A stretch of DNA of 64,000 nt from Dyella sp. OK004 (GTDB taxonomy: Bacteria > Pseudomonadota > Gammaproteobacteria > Xanthomonadales > Rhodanobacteraceae). Position numbers and translations under genes: made by a program. Below, piece after piece: positions 16,364 through 24,838 of the stretch. Position 1 is the first letter of the stretch, and each line of letters starts with the position of its first letter. The notes under the pieces were generated by a model. It was not told the origin of the DNA. It searched no databases and worked only from the letters and a program-made list of their open reading frames with translations. Where the stretch lies: assembly GCF_900114495.1 (NCBI RefSeq), contig NZ_FOZI01000001.1:1197469-1261468 (forward strand), given 5' to 3'.

Positions 16364-18562
16364 TCAATCCGCATCGACTACGCAACGGAAGCCCACGCTG
16401 CCGGAGCGGTCCTTGCATGGTGCCATCAGCAGCAGCTTGCCGTGCTGGTCCAATCGGTAGGCCTGCGGGAAATACCAATGCGAGGTCTGCGGCTGATACG
16501 CGCTGCCACCGCGCAGGATCGCCGCGCGCGTGTGCTCGTCGAGATACTCGTCGGTCCACTGCCACACATTGCCGACCAGATCGAGCACGCCGAACGGGCT
16601 GGCACCGGACGGATGTGCATCCACATCATCCGGCGCGCACAGGCGGCGGCCACGGTTCGTTGCAGGCACCGCGTCCTCGCACCAGGCATCGCCCCAGGGA
16701 TAGCGCCTGCCATCGGTTCCCTGCGCGGCGTACTGCCATTCCCATTCGCGCGGCAGGCGCTTGCCGGCCCACTGCGCGTAGGCGCGCGCGTCTTCCAGCG
16801 CAACCCAGGTCACCGGCTTGTTGTCCCAGCCCTTCGGTGGCGCACCGTTCTGCCAATGGCGCAGATAGTTGTGCGTGTCGCGCGGACGGTAGCTGCTGGC
16901 TTCGACAAATTGAAGGTACTGCGCATTGGTGACCGGTGTACGGTCGATATGAAAGGCGGCCATGCGCATGTGATGGCGATGGTTGCGGCGCGCGCTGCTC
17001 TCCCACGGGTACTGCACATCCACGCCTTCCCAGGTCTGGCCTTCGATCGCCGCGCCACCGACCACGAAATCGAAATCACCGGCCGGAATCGTCACCATGC
17101 CTTCCAGCGCGCTGATGGCTGGCTGGGTGGCTGCAATCGCCACTAATTGCTGTGGAATCGCTTTCCACTGACGCGACAGGCTGCGCAGCGGCGTGGCCGC
17201 CAAGGCGCGCATGCGGGTGAGGAACGCATCCAGCCCATCACACAACGCGCCGGGGGCCAGCGCAAGCAAGGCGCCGAAACCACTGCCTTCCATCGTGAAA
17301 TCGAAATGTGCTTTCCCGAGTGACAAACGAGGCTCGATCCCCGTGCCGTTCCACACATCGAAATAACGCGTGCCTTCCACATGAGGCAAGGCGATCTGCT
17401 CCCCGGTCACCTCGTACTCGTTGCGATTCACCATGGTCACTAGCGTGATGCCGTCGTGCGGGAAGCGGCTGGCGAACACGCCGGCCTGCAAGGTGTGCAA
17501 GTAAGGACGCCAGTCGCGGCTGACCATGCATGGCGCGAACATGCGCTCGATCGACGCGATGCGGCGCAGGCTTTCGGCGTCGCGCGAGGTGAGCTGGTTC
17601 CAGATGCCCCACACGTTTTCCCAGGCGTTGTAACCGATGCCGTTGAAGAAGATGTATTGCAGATCGTGGTTGCGGTCGCGGCCCCAGCGATTCTCGTAGT
17701 TGATCATGTGGCGCGGCTCCAGCCACTTGAACTTCGCCACGGGCGGCACCGGTTCGTTCGGCGCTTTCTTGCCCCAGCTCTGCACGTTCCAGATCAGTGC
17801 CTCTTCCGCGCTGATGGTGGATTCGGGCTGCAACACCACCGGACTGCCCAGCGCATCGCAAGCGTCGATGAAGGCGCGCGGCACGCCGTTGTAGGTATCG
17901 CCGTTGATGCCGTCCGCACCCACCGCCTTGACCAGTTCGGCGATGGCCTGCCAGTCGCTCTGGCCCTGTTCGCGCGTGCCGTTGTCCCACGGCATGGTGG
18001 GCAGGAACACGCGCACGCCGCGGCGATGGAAATCCGCCACCGCGCCTCGCAGACCCTCGATACCGCCGGGCAGGTCGCGGGCGAGATCGAACTGGTTGCG
18101 GTCGTCGATGCCGATGTTCGGGTACACGTACCACAGCAGCACGCTGTCGATGCCACCGTAGCGTTGTTCCAGATCGTCCAGATAACGGTCCACGGTGTAG
18201 CGACCCGCCTGCGGGTCGTAGAAGTAGCGGTCCTCCACCATCATCTGCGCGTGCACAAAGTTGCGCTGCGCCCATTGCAACTCGGGCCGCCGATAGTTGG
18301 CGTCGTCGTAGCCGATGCGAGTGAGGTGTTCGCGGCGCCAGTCGATCAGCTCGGCGATCCAGTCGTCGAAAGTGCCGTCCACGTCCATCTTCCAGTGGCC
18401 GATTTCGGCGAACGGCCAGCCCGGTGCCTTGCCCGGCGTAGGCAGGTAGCGACCGGTGGTGACGTGGGAGAACTTGTACTCGGTCTTCACCGGCGGCCCG
18501 AGGTTGTCAGCCTGGTCGTTGCTGGCCTGCTCGTCGTCGGGCGGATCGTTGCGCTGGATCAT
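16364..18562 (-). CDS. TIM-barrel hydrolase-like / SUMF1 (formylglycine-generating-enzyme-like) fusion
   Basis: A roughly 732-residue two-domain protein. The first 450 residues look like a retaining glycoside-hydrolase barrel: YGGIDSVLLWYVYPNIGID, FHRRGVRVFLPTMPWDNG, VGADGINGDTYNGV and VVLQPESTISAEEALIW are strand/loop stretches with acidic residues at barrel ends. The last 220 residues are an FGE-sulfatase (SUMF1) domain: GMVTIPAGDFDFVVGG, FHIDRTPVTNAQYLQFVE, GKRLPREWEWQYAA, GNVWQWTDEYLD and SGSVGFRCV. The start at 18562 is chosen because earlier in-frame starts overlap the ribokinase; its ribosome site is weak. The function is unknown. SUMF1 domains outside sulfatase maturation often bind or modify ligands. 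Confidence 0.8.
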   Translation of the reverse strand: MIQRNDPPDDEQASNDQADNLGPPVKTEYKFSHVTTGRYLPTPGKAPGWPFAEIGHWKMDVDGTFDDWIAELIDWRREHLTRIGYDDANYRRPELQWAQRNFVHAQMMVEDRYFYDPQAGRYTVDRYLDDLEQRYGGIDSVLLWYVYPNIGIDDRNQFDLARDLPGGIEGLRGAVADFHRRGVRVFLPTMPWDNGTREQGQSDWQAIAELVKAVGADGINGDTYNGVPRAFIDACDALGSPVVLQPESTISAEEALIWNVQSWGKKAPNEPVPPVAKFKWLEPRHMINYENRWGRDRNHDLQYIFFNGIGYNAWENVWGIWNQLTSRDAESLRRIASIERMFAPCMVSRDWRPYLHTLQAGVFASRFPHDGITLVTMVNRNEYEVTGEQIALPHVEGTRYFDVWNGTGIEPRLSLGKAHFDFTMEGSGFGALLALAPGALCDGLDAFLTRMRALAATPLRSLSRQWKAIPQQLVAIAATQPAISALEGMVTIPAGDFDFVVGGAAIEGQTWEGVDVQYPWESSARRNHRHHMRMAAFHIDRTPVTNAQYLQFVEASSYRPRDTHNYLRHWQNGAPPKGWDNKPVTWVALEDARAYAQWAGKRLPREWEWQYAAQGTDGRRYPWGDAWCEDAVPATNRGRRLCAPDDVDAHPSGASPFGVLDLVGNVWQWTDEYLDEHTRAAILRGGSAYQPQTSHWYFPQAYRLDQHGKLLLMAPCKDRSGSVGFRCVVDAD

Positions 18563-18587
18563 GCGTTGGACTCTTGAAACATCGGAA

Positions 18588-19529
18588 TCAGGCGAAGCCG
18601 CCATAGACGGCGAGCTCTCGGGTGGATGCGTCCGCGCGTTCGGCGAGCAGTCGCTCCACCTCGTCATAGCCGGGCACGCCGGTCTGCGCACCCAGCCGGG
18701 TGCAGGCTAGCGCAGATGCGGCGCTGGCGCGGCGCAGGGCCGACGCGAACGGCAGGCCGCGGCTTAGCGCAGCCACCAGGGTGCCGCAGAAGGTGTCACC
18801 GGCGCCGGTGGTATCCAGTGCCGGTACGGCGAACGCGGGCTGCAACAGCCGCTGCCCGTCGATGCGGGCGCAGCAGCCGCGCGCGCCGAGCGTCACCACC
18901 ACGCGAGGGACGTCGAGCGCATCCAGCGCGGCGGAGACATCGCCCGCGATGCCGGTCAGCGCGGCGAGTTCGCCTTCATTGACGATCAGCAGATCGCAGT
19001 GCGCCAGCAAGCTGGCGGGCAGTGCTTGCGCAGGCGCCGCATTGAGCACCACAGCGACACGCGCGGCACGCGCTGCGCAGGCCCAGGCTTCCACGCTGGG
19101 CAGCGGCGTTTCCAGTTGCAGCAGCAGATGCGTGACGCCAACCAGCGAAGACAGATGCTCCGGTCGCAACGCGCTGTTGGCGCCCGGTGCGACGGTAATT
19201 GCGTTTTCCGCGCTGTCGGAGAGGCAGACAAAGGCCACGCCGGTAGCTTGTTCCGTGCGCACGATGTCGAGCGCCACACCGGCATTGCGCAAGGAGGCTT
19301 CAAGCGGTGCGGCGAAAGCATCGTTGCCGAGCGCCAGCAACATGCGTGTGGCCGCACCGCCGGCGCGCGCGCAGGCTACCGCCTGGTTCGCGCCCTTGCC
19401 ACCAGGAAAGGTATCGAAATCACGCCCCAGCACGGTTTCGCCAGGCGCAGGTACATGCGCCGCGCGCACCACGAAATCGAGATTGGCCGAGCCAGCCACC
19501 AGCACGCTGCCCCTGGATTCCACCGTCAT
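18588..19529 (-). CDS. rbsK: Ribokinase-family (PfkB) sugar kinase
   Basis: A 313-residue PfkB-fold kinase. The N-terminal substrate lid VLVAGSANLDFVVRA, the GGKGANQAVACARAG signature, NEGELAALTG, and the C-terminal DTTGAGDTFCGTLVAALSRG with the catalytic Asp and anion hole are all present. The start overlaps the serine-hydrolase stop as ATGA and the next gene follows after 25 bp, so it belongs to this leftward operon. Ribokinase is the closest family reading. In this context the real substrate may be another pentose or nucleoside sugar released by the hydrolases, so the symbol is provisional. Confidence 0.88.
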   Translation of the reverse strand: MTVESRGSVLVAGSANLDFVVRAAHVPAPGETVLGRDFDTFPGGKGANQAVACARAGGAATRMLLALGNDAFAAPLEASLRNAGVALDIVRTEQATGVAFVCLSDSAENAITVAPGANSALRPEHLSSLVGVTHLLLQLETPLPSVEAWACAARAARVAVVLNAAPAQALPASLLAHCDLLIVNEGELAALTGIAGDVSAALDALDVPRVVVTLGARGCCARIDGQRLLQPAFAVPALDTTGAGDTFCGTLVAALSRGLPFASALRRASAASALACTRLGAQTGVPGYDEVERLLAERADASTRELAVYGGFA

Positions 19530-20827
19530 GGTTGCAAGGCCTGATACACAAGGTTGTAGAAGGGGCGGCTGAGGCGCGGCAGATCCCTGCCGCCATCCTC
19601 GCGCGGCAGATGCTGCAACAACAGGATCGCCACCAGATGTTGCTTCGGATCGATGGTGTACGTGGTCGACGCCGCACCGCTCCAGCCGTATTGCCCCACC
19701 GAACCGAGCTGGCCGCGTTGGACCGGGTCCAGCACCACATAGCCGCCGATACCGAAGCCTTCCGCGTCGCTGAATTGCGTCACGGGCGGATACAGCATGG
19801 TGAGGTGGTTTCGCATCATCAGCTCGACAGTCTTGCGGCTTAGCAAGGTCTGGCCATCCAGCGTGCCGCCGTCGAGCAGCATCTGCGCGAAGCGCGCGTA
19901 ATCGCTGGCTGTGGAATACAGCCCACCGGCGCCACTGGTGTAGGCGTTGAGCGGCACGCCGGGATGGTGTGCGCTTTCCGTGGGCGCGAGCGCCAGCTTG
20001 CCGTCCTTGCCCATCACCGTGAGATCCGCCACGTGCCCGCGCTCCGCGGTTGGCACACTGAAGCCGGTGTCGCGCATATGCAGAGGCGTGAAGATGCGTT
20101 GCTGCAGGAAGCTCTCGAAGGATTGTCCGGAAGCGACCTCCACCACGCGCGCCAGCAATTCCAGCGACGCACCGTCGTAGCCGAAACGCGTATCCGGATC
20201 GGCGGCCAGCGGCACGCGGCTCATGCGCGCCGCGAAGTCGCGCAGATCGGATGCGCCGTGCGGATCGACGCGCTCCATCAGCTTCACCGCCTGCTCGTCA
20301 CCCTTCAGGCCGGCCGGATAGCCCGCGGTGTGGGTCAGTAATGCATGCAGGGTCGGCACGTTGGTAGCTTCACGAAACTTGGGCTCATCGGCCGTGCCAC
20401 CGGTCAGCACCTGTGGTGCCGCAAAGCCGGGCAAGTGGCGCGACAACGGATCGTCCAACGACAGCTTGCCGTCCTCCACCAGCATCATCACCGCCACCGA
20501 GGTGATGGTCTTAGTCATGGAGTAGATGCGGAAGATGGCGTCCTTGCGCATTGGCACGCGGCGCGCGAGGTCGCTATAGCCGTAGGCCTGCCAATCGACG
20601 ACCTTGCCGTTGCGCATCAGCAGGGTGACACCGCCGAGATAGCCGTTGGCGTCTGTCGATTTCCGCATGTAGTCGTGCAGCTGCTGCAGGCGTTCGGCCG
20701 AGATGCTCTGCGAGGCGGGACTGATTTCCGGCAACGCCGCCGTGGCGGCGCATGGAAGGGCGGCGCATAGTAGCAAGGCCGCCCATGTCATGGCCCAATG
20801 CGCCTTTCTGCGGACTTCGCTCATCAA
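19526..20827 (-). CDS. Exported serine hydrolase (class C beta-lactamase/esterase fold)
   Basis: A 433-residue protein with an N-terminal export signal (WAMTWAALLLCAALPCAATA). It carries the SxxK motif at Ser103-Lys106 (YSMTKTIT) and a YxxxS motif at Tyr217 (YDGASLELL), as in EstB-like esterases and penicillin-binding-protein relatives. HPGVPLNAYTSGAGGLYSTASDYARF is the usual late active-site region of this family. It lies 72 bp after the TonB receptor and overlaps the ribokinase. A periplasmic esterase that removes ester groups from an imported glycan is plausible. Antibiotic resistance is not implied. Confidence 0.88.
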   Translation of the reverse strand: MMSEVRRKAHWAMTWAALLLCAALPCAATAALPEISPASQSISAERLQQLHDYMRKSTDANGYLGGVTLLMRNGKVVDWQAYGYSDLARRVPMRKDAIFRIYSMTKTITSVAVMMLVEDGKLSLDDPLSRHLPGFAAPQVLTGGTADEPKFREATNVPTLHALLTHTAGYPAGLKGDEQAVKLMERVDPHGASDLRDFAARMSRVPLAADPDTRFGYDGASLELLARVVEVASGQSFESFLQQRIFTPLHMRDTGFSVPTAERGHVADLTVMGKDGKLALAPTESAHHPGVPLNAYTSGAGGLYSTASDYARFAQMLLDGGTLDGQTLLSRKTVELMMRNHLTMLYPPVTQFSDAEGFGIGGYVVLDPVQRGQLGSVGQYGWSGAASTTYTIDPKQHLVAILLLQHLPREDGGRDLPRLSRPFYNLVYQALQP

Positions 20828-20899
20828 AGTTTTCCTGCGGGCGGCCGCGACTCCGGTGTCACGGCCGCCGGTACAGCGCGCCAGTTCAAAAGCGGATGA

Positions 20900-23152
20900 T
20901 CAGAAGGTGATGGTGTAGGTCAGCGAGGTCACGCGGCCACGGCCGGCCCAGTAGTTTTGGTAACCCGCGAGCTGCGACCAGCTGAGGATGTACTGCTTGT
21001 CGGTCAGGTTCTCCACGCCGAGCGAGAGCTTGCCGTAGCGCTGCAAGTCGTAGTTCACGCCCAGGTCCCACAAGGTGTAGCCGTGGGTCTGCTCGCTGTA
21101 GCTGAACGTGGCACCGTCGTAGGCGCGCGTATCGCTACCGGACACATGGCGGCCGAACAGCGAGGTGAAGCCCAGCGTGGCATCGGCCTGCGGCAGGAAT
21201 TTCCAGGTGAGCGCGCCGGCCAGTTTGTCCGGGTTGATGTCGAGCACGCCCAGCGGCTTGTTCAAGCCGCCCGAGCCGTAACGGCCGGCCGGGTCGGCCG
21301 ACCAGAACGAGGTCTTGCCGGTGATGTGCGAGTACAGGCCGGTGACCTTCCACGCTGGATTGAAGCGCCACTCACCGGTCACCTCGGTACCTTCGATGCG
21401 CACCGGGGCACGCGACAGGATGAAGTCGCTGGTGTGCGGATCGATCGCCAGCGACGAACCGAACGGCGATTTGGAAACATAGTGCGTCGCACCGAACGCG
21501 CCGCTCTCGCCGCGCCAATTGAAGCCGGCTTCGTAGTTCTTGAAGATAATCGCGTTGAGATCGCGGATGCGCGATACCGACTGCCCCGGCACATTGATGT
21601 TGCGCAACGGAATACCGATGTTGGGCAGGGTGAAGCCCTCGCTGTACGAGGTGAACACCGACCACTCGTCATTGACGCGCCAGATCGCGCCGAGATTCTT
21701 CAGCCCTTCCTTGTAGTTCAAGCTGCCACCCTGCACGAACACGCGGTTGCGGTAGTAGGTGGTGGTGTAGCTGTTGACGTCGAGCTTGTCGTCTTCTCTG
21801 CGATAGCCGCCGCTCACGGTGATTGGACCGATATCCCATGAGAGCTGCGCGTAAGGCGCCACGCTCTTGTAGTTCATCGGCGGCACCCACAGGCGGTTGG
21901 TCAGCGCCAGTCGCTGCTGGGCCTGATCCTTGGCGATGTCGATGCCGGTATGCAGTTCCAGGCCCGTGATGTTGAAGATGTCCGGGCGCGTCCACGAGGT
22001 GCGAATACCTTTCTTGTGCGCCAGGATTTCCGACTGGTCGAACAAGGTATTCAGCGGTGCGATCAGCGGATCCTGCTTGTCCTCGGTGTTCTCCGGCAAG
22101 TAGCGCATGGCCTGGTCCGCCTTATAGGCATTGATGTCCAGAAAGCCGCCGAAGAACTTCTCATTGGTGTACTGCAGGTTGTACTGCTTGAAGTCGTTGA
22201 AGGCATCCTTCGAACCAAAGATGTGGCCCTTCTCCGACGTGTTGGTGCGCGGCACGGCGCACGGCGGATTATCGGTTGGTCCGCGGCAGCCGAGCACCTG
22301 GATGTACTCGCCCTTGCCCTCGATGCGGAACTTGCTAAAGGAGAACTGCAGGCGCTGCTCGTTGTTCTCGCCGAAATTGACGCCGGCCTTGACGAACACG
22401 TTCTTCGATGTGGAATCGGACAGCGAGCCGCTGGTGTTCAAGCCGATGCGACGGCCGTTGCCGTCGTAGGTGATGCCGCGGTCGATATACGAGCCCGCCA
22501 GCAGCACGTCGTAGTTGTCCTGTTTACGCGCAAAAGTGGCACCGACCTTCCAGCTGCCGCTGTCGCTGTAACCCTGGGTCTGGTAGCGCGTGGTCAGCGT
22601 GGTTTCGTTGCCCTCCTTGGTCGGCACCTTGGAGATGTAGTTGATGATGCCGCCCGCCGCACCGATGCCTTCCGACGCGGAGGGACCGTTGATCACCTCC
22701 ACGCGGCCGACGATGCCCATGTCGGTGAAGGTGCCGTTGCGCGTACCTTCGCGCAGCGGCGAACCCTGCGGCACACCGTCGAACAGGCGCAGCGGAATGC
22801 GGCCGCGCAGCGTTTCGCCGGTGTTGCTCATGGCTTGCGAGGATTCTGCATAGCCCGGCACCGAACGTGCCAGCACTGCCGTCGCGTCTTCGGTCACCAA
22901 CAGGGTGTGCTGGATTTCCTCCTTCGACACCACCGTGATCGCACCCGGAATCTCATCCACCGACTTCGGGCTGCGCGTGCCGGTAACGATCACCTGTTGC
23001 AGATTGACGGCGCTCTTTTCCTTATCCGTCTTCTTCGCGTCCTTGCTGGTATCGGTGTTGCTGGCAGGCGTGGCGTCCTGCGCCTGCGCGTGGCTGCCGA
23101 TCACGGAGAGCAGCAGGATGCTGCTGATCGCTGCGGAAAGTGGTTTGATCAT
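20900..23152 (-). CDS. TonB-dependent receptor
   Basis: A 750-residue outer-membrane receptor. Residues 1-24 are a signal peptide (MIKPLSAAISSILLLSVIG, cut after AQA). A charged linker leads to the TonB box/plug start LQQVIVTGTRSPKSVDEIP, the plug (IVGRVEVINGPSASEGIGA, GGIINYISKVP) and a 22-strand-type barrel ending in TYTITF with a terminal Phe. The same frame is open far upstream, but GAGAAG before the ATG at 23152 and the signal peptide fix the start. It resembles the siderophore/FecA-like branch more than the sugar type at position 1. Its operon partners are glycan enzymes, so the ligand stays open. Confidence 0.93.
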   Translation of the reverse strand: MIKPLSAAISSILLLSVIGSHAQAQDATPASNTDTSKDAKKTDKEKSAVNLQQVIVTGTRSPKSVDEIPGAITVVSKEEIQHTLLVTEDATAVLARSVPGYAESSQAMSNTGETLRGRIPLRLFDGVPQGSPLREGTRNGTFTDMGIVGRVEVINGPSASEGIGAAGGIINYISKVPTKEGNETTLTTRYQTQGYSDSGSWKVGATFARKQDNYDVLLAGSYIDRGITYDGNGRRIGLNTSGSLSDSTSKNVFVKAGVNFGENNEQRLQFSFSKFRIEGKGEYIQVLGCRGPTDNPPCAVPRTNTSEKGHIFGSKDAFNDFKQYNLQYTNEKFFGGFLDINAYKADQAMRYLPENTEDKQDPLIAPLNTLFDQSEILAHKKGIRTSWTRPDIFNITGLELHTGIDIAKDQAQQRLALTNRLWVPPMNYKSVAPYAQLSWDIGPITVSGGYRREDDKLDVNSYTTTYYRNRVFVQGGSLNYKEGLKNLGAIWRVNDEWSVFTSYSEGFTLPNIGIPLRNINVPGQSVSRIRDLNAIIFKNYEAGFNWRGESGAFGATHYVSKSPFGSSLAIDPHTSDFILSRAPVRIEGTEVTGEWRFNPAWKVTGLYSHITGKTSFWSADPAGRYGSGGLNKPLGVLDINPDKLAGALTWKFLPQADATLGFTSLFGRHVSGSDTRAYDGATFSYSEQTHGYTLWDLGVNYDLQRYGKLSLGVENLTDKQYILSWSQLAGYQNYWAGRGRVTSLTYTITF

Positions 23153-23400
23153 GTCGCTTCTCATTGTTCTGCTGATCGCTTCGGTCCAGCGCCCGACTGG
23201 ACCGTGCATCGCATGCGATGCACCAGGGACGGTATGCGGCGTCTTGGACTGGCGACGCCTCCCCCGGCGTCCCGACGGCCCTAATGTGTGAGCGAGCCTA
23301 TGCGCTTCGCTCTCGGCATAGAACCGATGCGGACTATGTTCAGAGGCTAGTTTTTGTTGCTTACGAAGGAAGCAAAAGTGTGCGGCGTTGCAGCATCGCG

Positions 23401-24282
23401 TCAGCGCGACTTCGCCTGCATCGCCTTCTTGCTCTCCTGCAGCAACACGGTGACCAGGCGCACACGCACACTCGACCGCGACCACACAATGCCAATGCAA
23501 CGCGGCACCGCGGGTTGCGGCAGCGGAATCCGCGTGAGCTGCAAACCCTCCGGCCACGGCTGCGCCCAATCCGGCACCAGCGACACGCCCAGCCCGCGAT
23601 CCACCATCACCGCGATCGCATTGAGCGCATTGAGTTCGAAGCGCTCGCGCGGAACGATACCGTTCGCACGCAGATAATCGTCCGCCTGCCGCCCGCCCCA
23701 CTGATTGCGGTCGTAGCGGATCAGCGGCTGCGTCGCCAGCAACTCATGCGGATCGCGTCCCGCCATGCTCTTCGGCGCCAGCACAATCAGCGGCTCCTCG
23801 CGCAGCAACAACCACTCACAGGTCTTCGGCAGCGGGAACGGCGCCTGCAACACCACCGCCGCATCCAGATCCCCCGCCTCCACCGCGCGGTACAGATCCA
23901 CCGAATACCCCGGTTTGATAAATACATTGATCTGCGGAAACGCATCCACCATCCGCGCCAGCACATCCGGCAACATCCCCGCCAGCGCCGTCGGACACGC
24001 CCCCAGCCGCAACTCCCCCGACACCGCACTGTCGTTAGCGACACTGCGCAAATCCGCCACCGCCCGCAGCATCTCCCGCGCCCGCTCCAGAATCCGCGAC
24101 CCTTGCTCCGTCACACTCACCGTGCGCCCCACCCGCGCAATCAACGTCGCCCCCAACTCCCGCTCCAGCGTCCGCAACTGCTGCGCCACCGCCGCCGGTG
24201 TCACATTCAACACCCGCGCAGCGGCCGCCATCGACCCCTGATCGACCACGGTGACAAAGGTATTCAGGAATTGGGTTTCCAC
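23401..24282 (-). CDS. LysR-family regulator
   Basis: A 293-residue LysR regulator starting with GTG. The N-terminal helix-turn-helix (METQFLNTFVTVVDQGSM to ARVLNVTPAAVAQQLRTLE) is canonical, and the periplasmic-binding-fold effector domain follows (ELRLGACPTALAGMLPDVLA and later). It lies between the symporter gene and the TonB receptor, all on the same strand, with about 250 bp on its 3' side and a repeat-rich gap on its 5' side. It probably controls the adjacent transport or catabolic genes. The effector is unknown. Confidence 0.92.
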   Translation of the reverse strand: METQFLNTFVTVVDQGSMAAAARVLNVTPAAVAQQLRTLERELGATLIARVGRTVSVTEQGSRILERAREMLRAVADLRSVANDSAVSGELRLGACPTALAGMLPDVLARMVDAFPQINVFIKPGYSVDLYRAVEAGDLDAAVVLQAPFPLPKTCEWLLLREEPLIVLAPKSMAGRDPHELLATQPLIRYDRNQWGGRQADDYLRANGIVPRERFELNALNAIAVMVDRGLGVSLVPDWAQPWPEGLQLTRIPLPQPAVPRCIGIVWSRSSVRVRLVTVLLQESKKAMQAKSR

Positions 24283-24429
24283 GACAGCTCACTCGGTTAG
24301 ACGGCTAGAGCAACATGGGAGAGGGGTGGATGGTGCGTCAAGGGCCGGAAGGCTGAGGAGCGAGTATGTGTGCGTCGTATTCGAAGCGGGTCGCGCACAG
24401 GGTGCGCTCCTAGAGGCGCTTCATAGCAG
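24283..24429. other. Gap upstream of the LysR gene with half a GTAG REP
   Basis: Between the LysR start and the dispersed repeat there is no gene. It holds a degenerate half of the GTAG repeat (24391-24412, GCGCACAGGGTGCGCTCCTA). Any promoter of the LysR gene must lie here, but I cannot point to convincing hexamers. Confidence 0.5.
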
Positions 24430-24836
24430 CGCGATCTCGAGCACCCGCCCCTCACCCCAACCCTCTCCCCGGAGGGGAGAGGGAGATGTGGCGCTTCGAG
24501 ACGGATAGACGATCAGGCCAAGGGAAAACCTTTCCCGACGTCTGACACTGAAAAAGGAGCAGCTACAGAGCCCACCGCCTGCTCTCAGGCCATTTCTCTT
24601 TGGTTACTTTCTCTTTGGGCCAGCAAAGAGAAAGTGACCCGGACCGCGGCAACGGTTCGAAAGCCCGCGGCAGGCGAGCCAGAGCACGCAGACGCGAAAA
24701 CCGAGCGATAAGGCACTGGATGACCAGCTTCGCTGTTGTGAAGCGCCTCCGGCCTACGCCGGAATGACGAAGTAGGAGGGATTGGCTTAAGACCGAACCC
24801 TCACCCCGACCCTCTCCCGAGGGGAGAGGGAGAGCA
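24430..24836 (+). repeat. Dispersed intergenic repeat, copy 2
   Basis: The order is the same as in copy 1: a C-rich/G-rich hairpin at 24456-24481, the TCTGACACTG core, a 16-bp stem at 24602-24639, the GCGGCAGGCGAGCC end, CCGGCCTACGCCGGAATGA, and a closing CCCTCTCCC/GGGGAGAGGG hairpin. It ends 2 bp before the stop codon of the symporter gene. Confidence 0.85.
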
Positions 24837-24838
24837 GC

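Noticed and set aside
14473-18577. Long plus-strand open frames over the GH127 and SUMF1-fusion genes
   Set aside because: High-GC codon bias leaves the opposite strand free of stops. The translations are His/Arg-rich with no recognisable motif, while the minus strand reads as clear enzymes.
19526-20827. Antibiotic-resistance beta-lactamase
   Set aside because: The SxxK and YxxxS motifs fit EstB-like esterases, and the gene lies in a carbohydrate operon with no AmpR-type regulator.
21950-23284. A plus-strand open frame of 444 codons
   Set aside because: It is antisense to the TonB receptor, which has plug and barrel motifs in the other direction.
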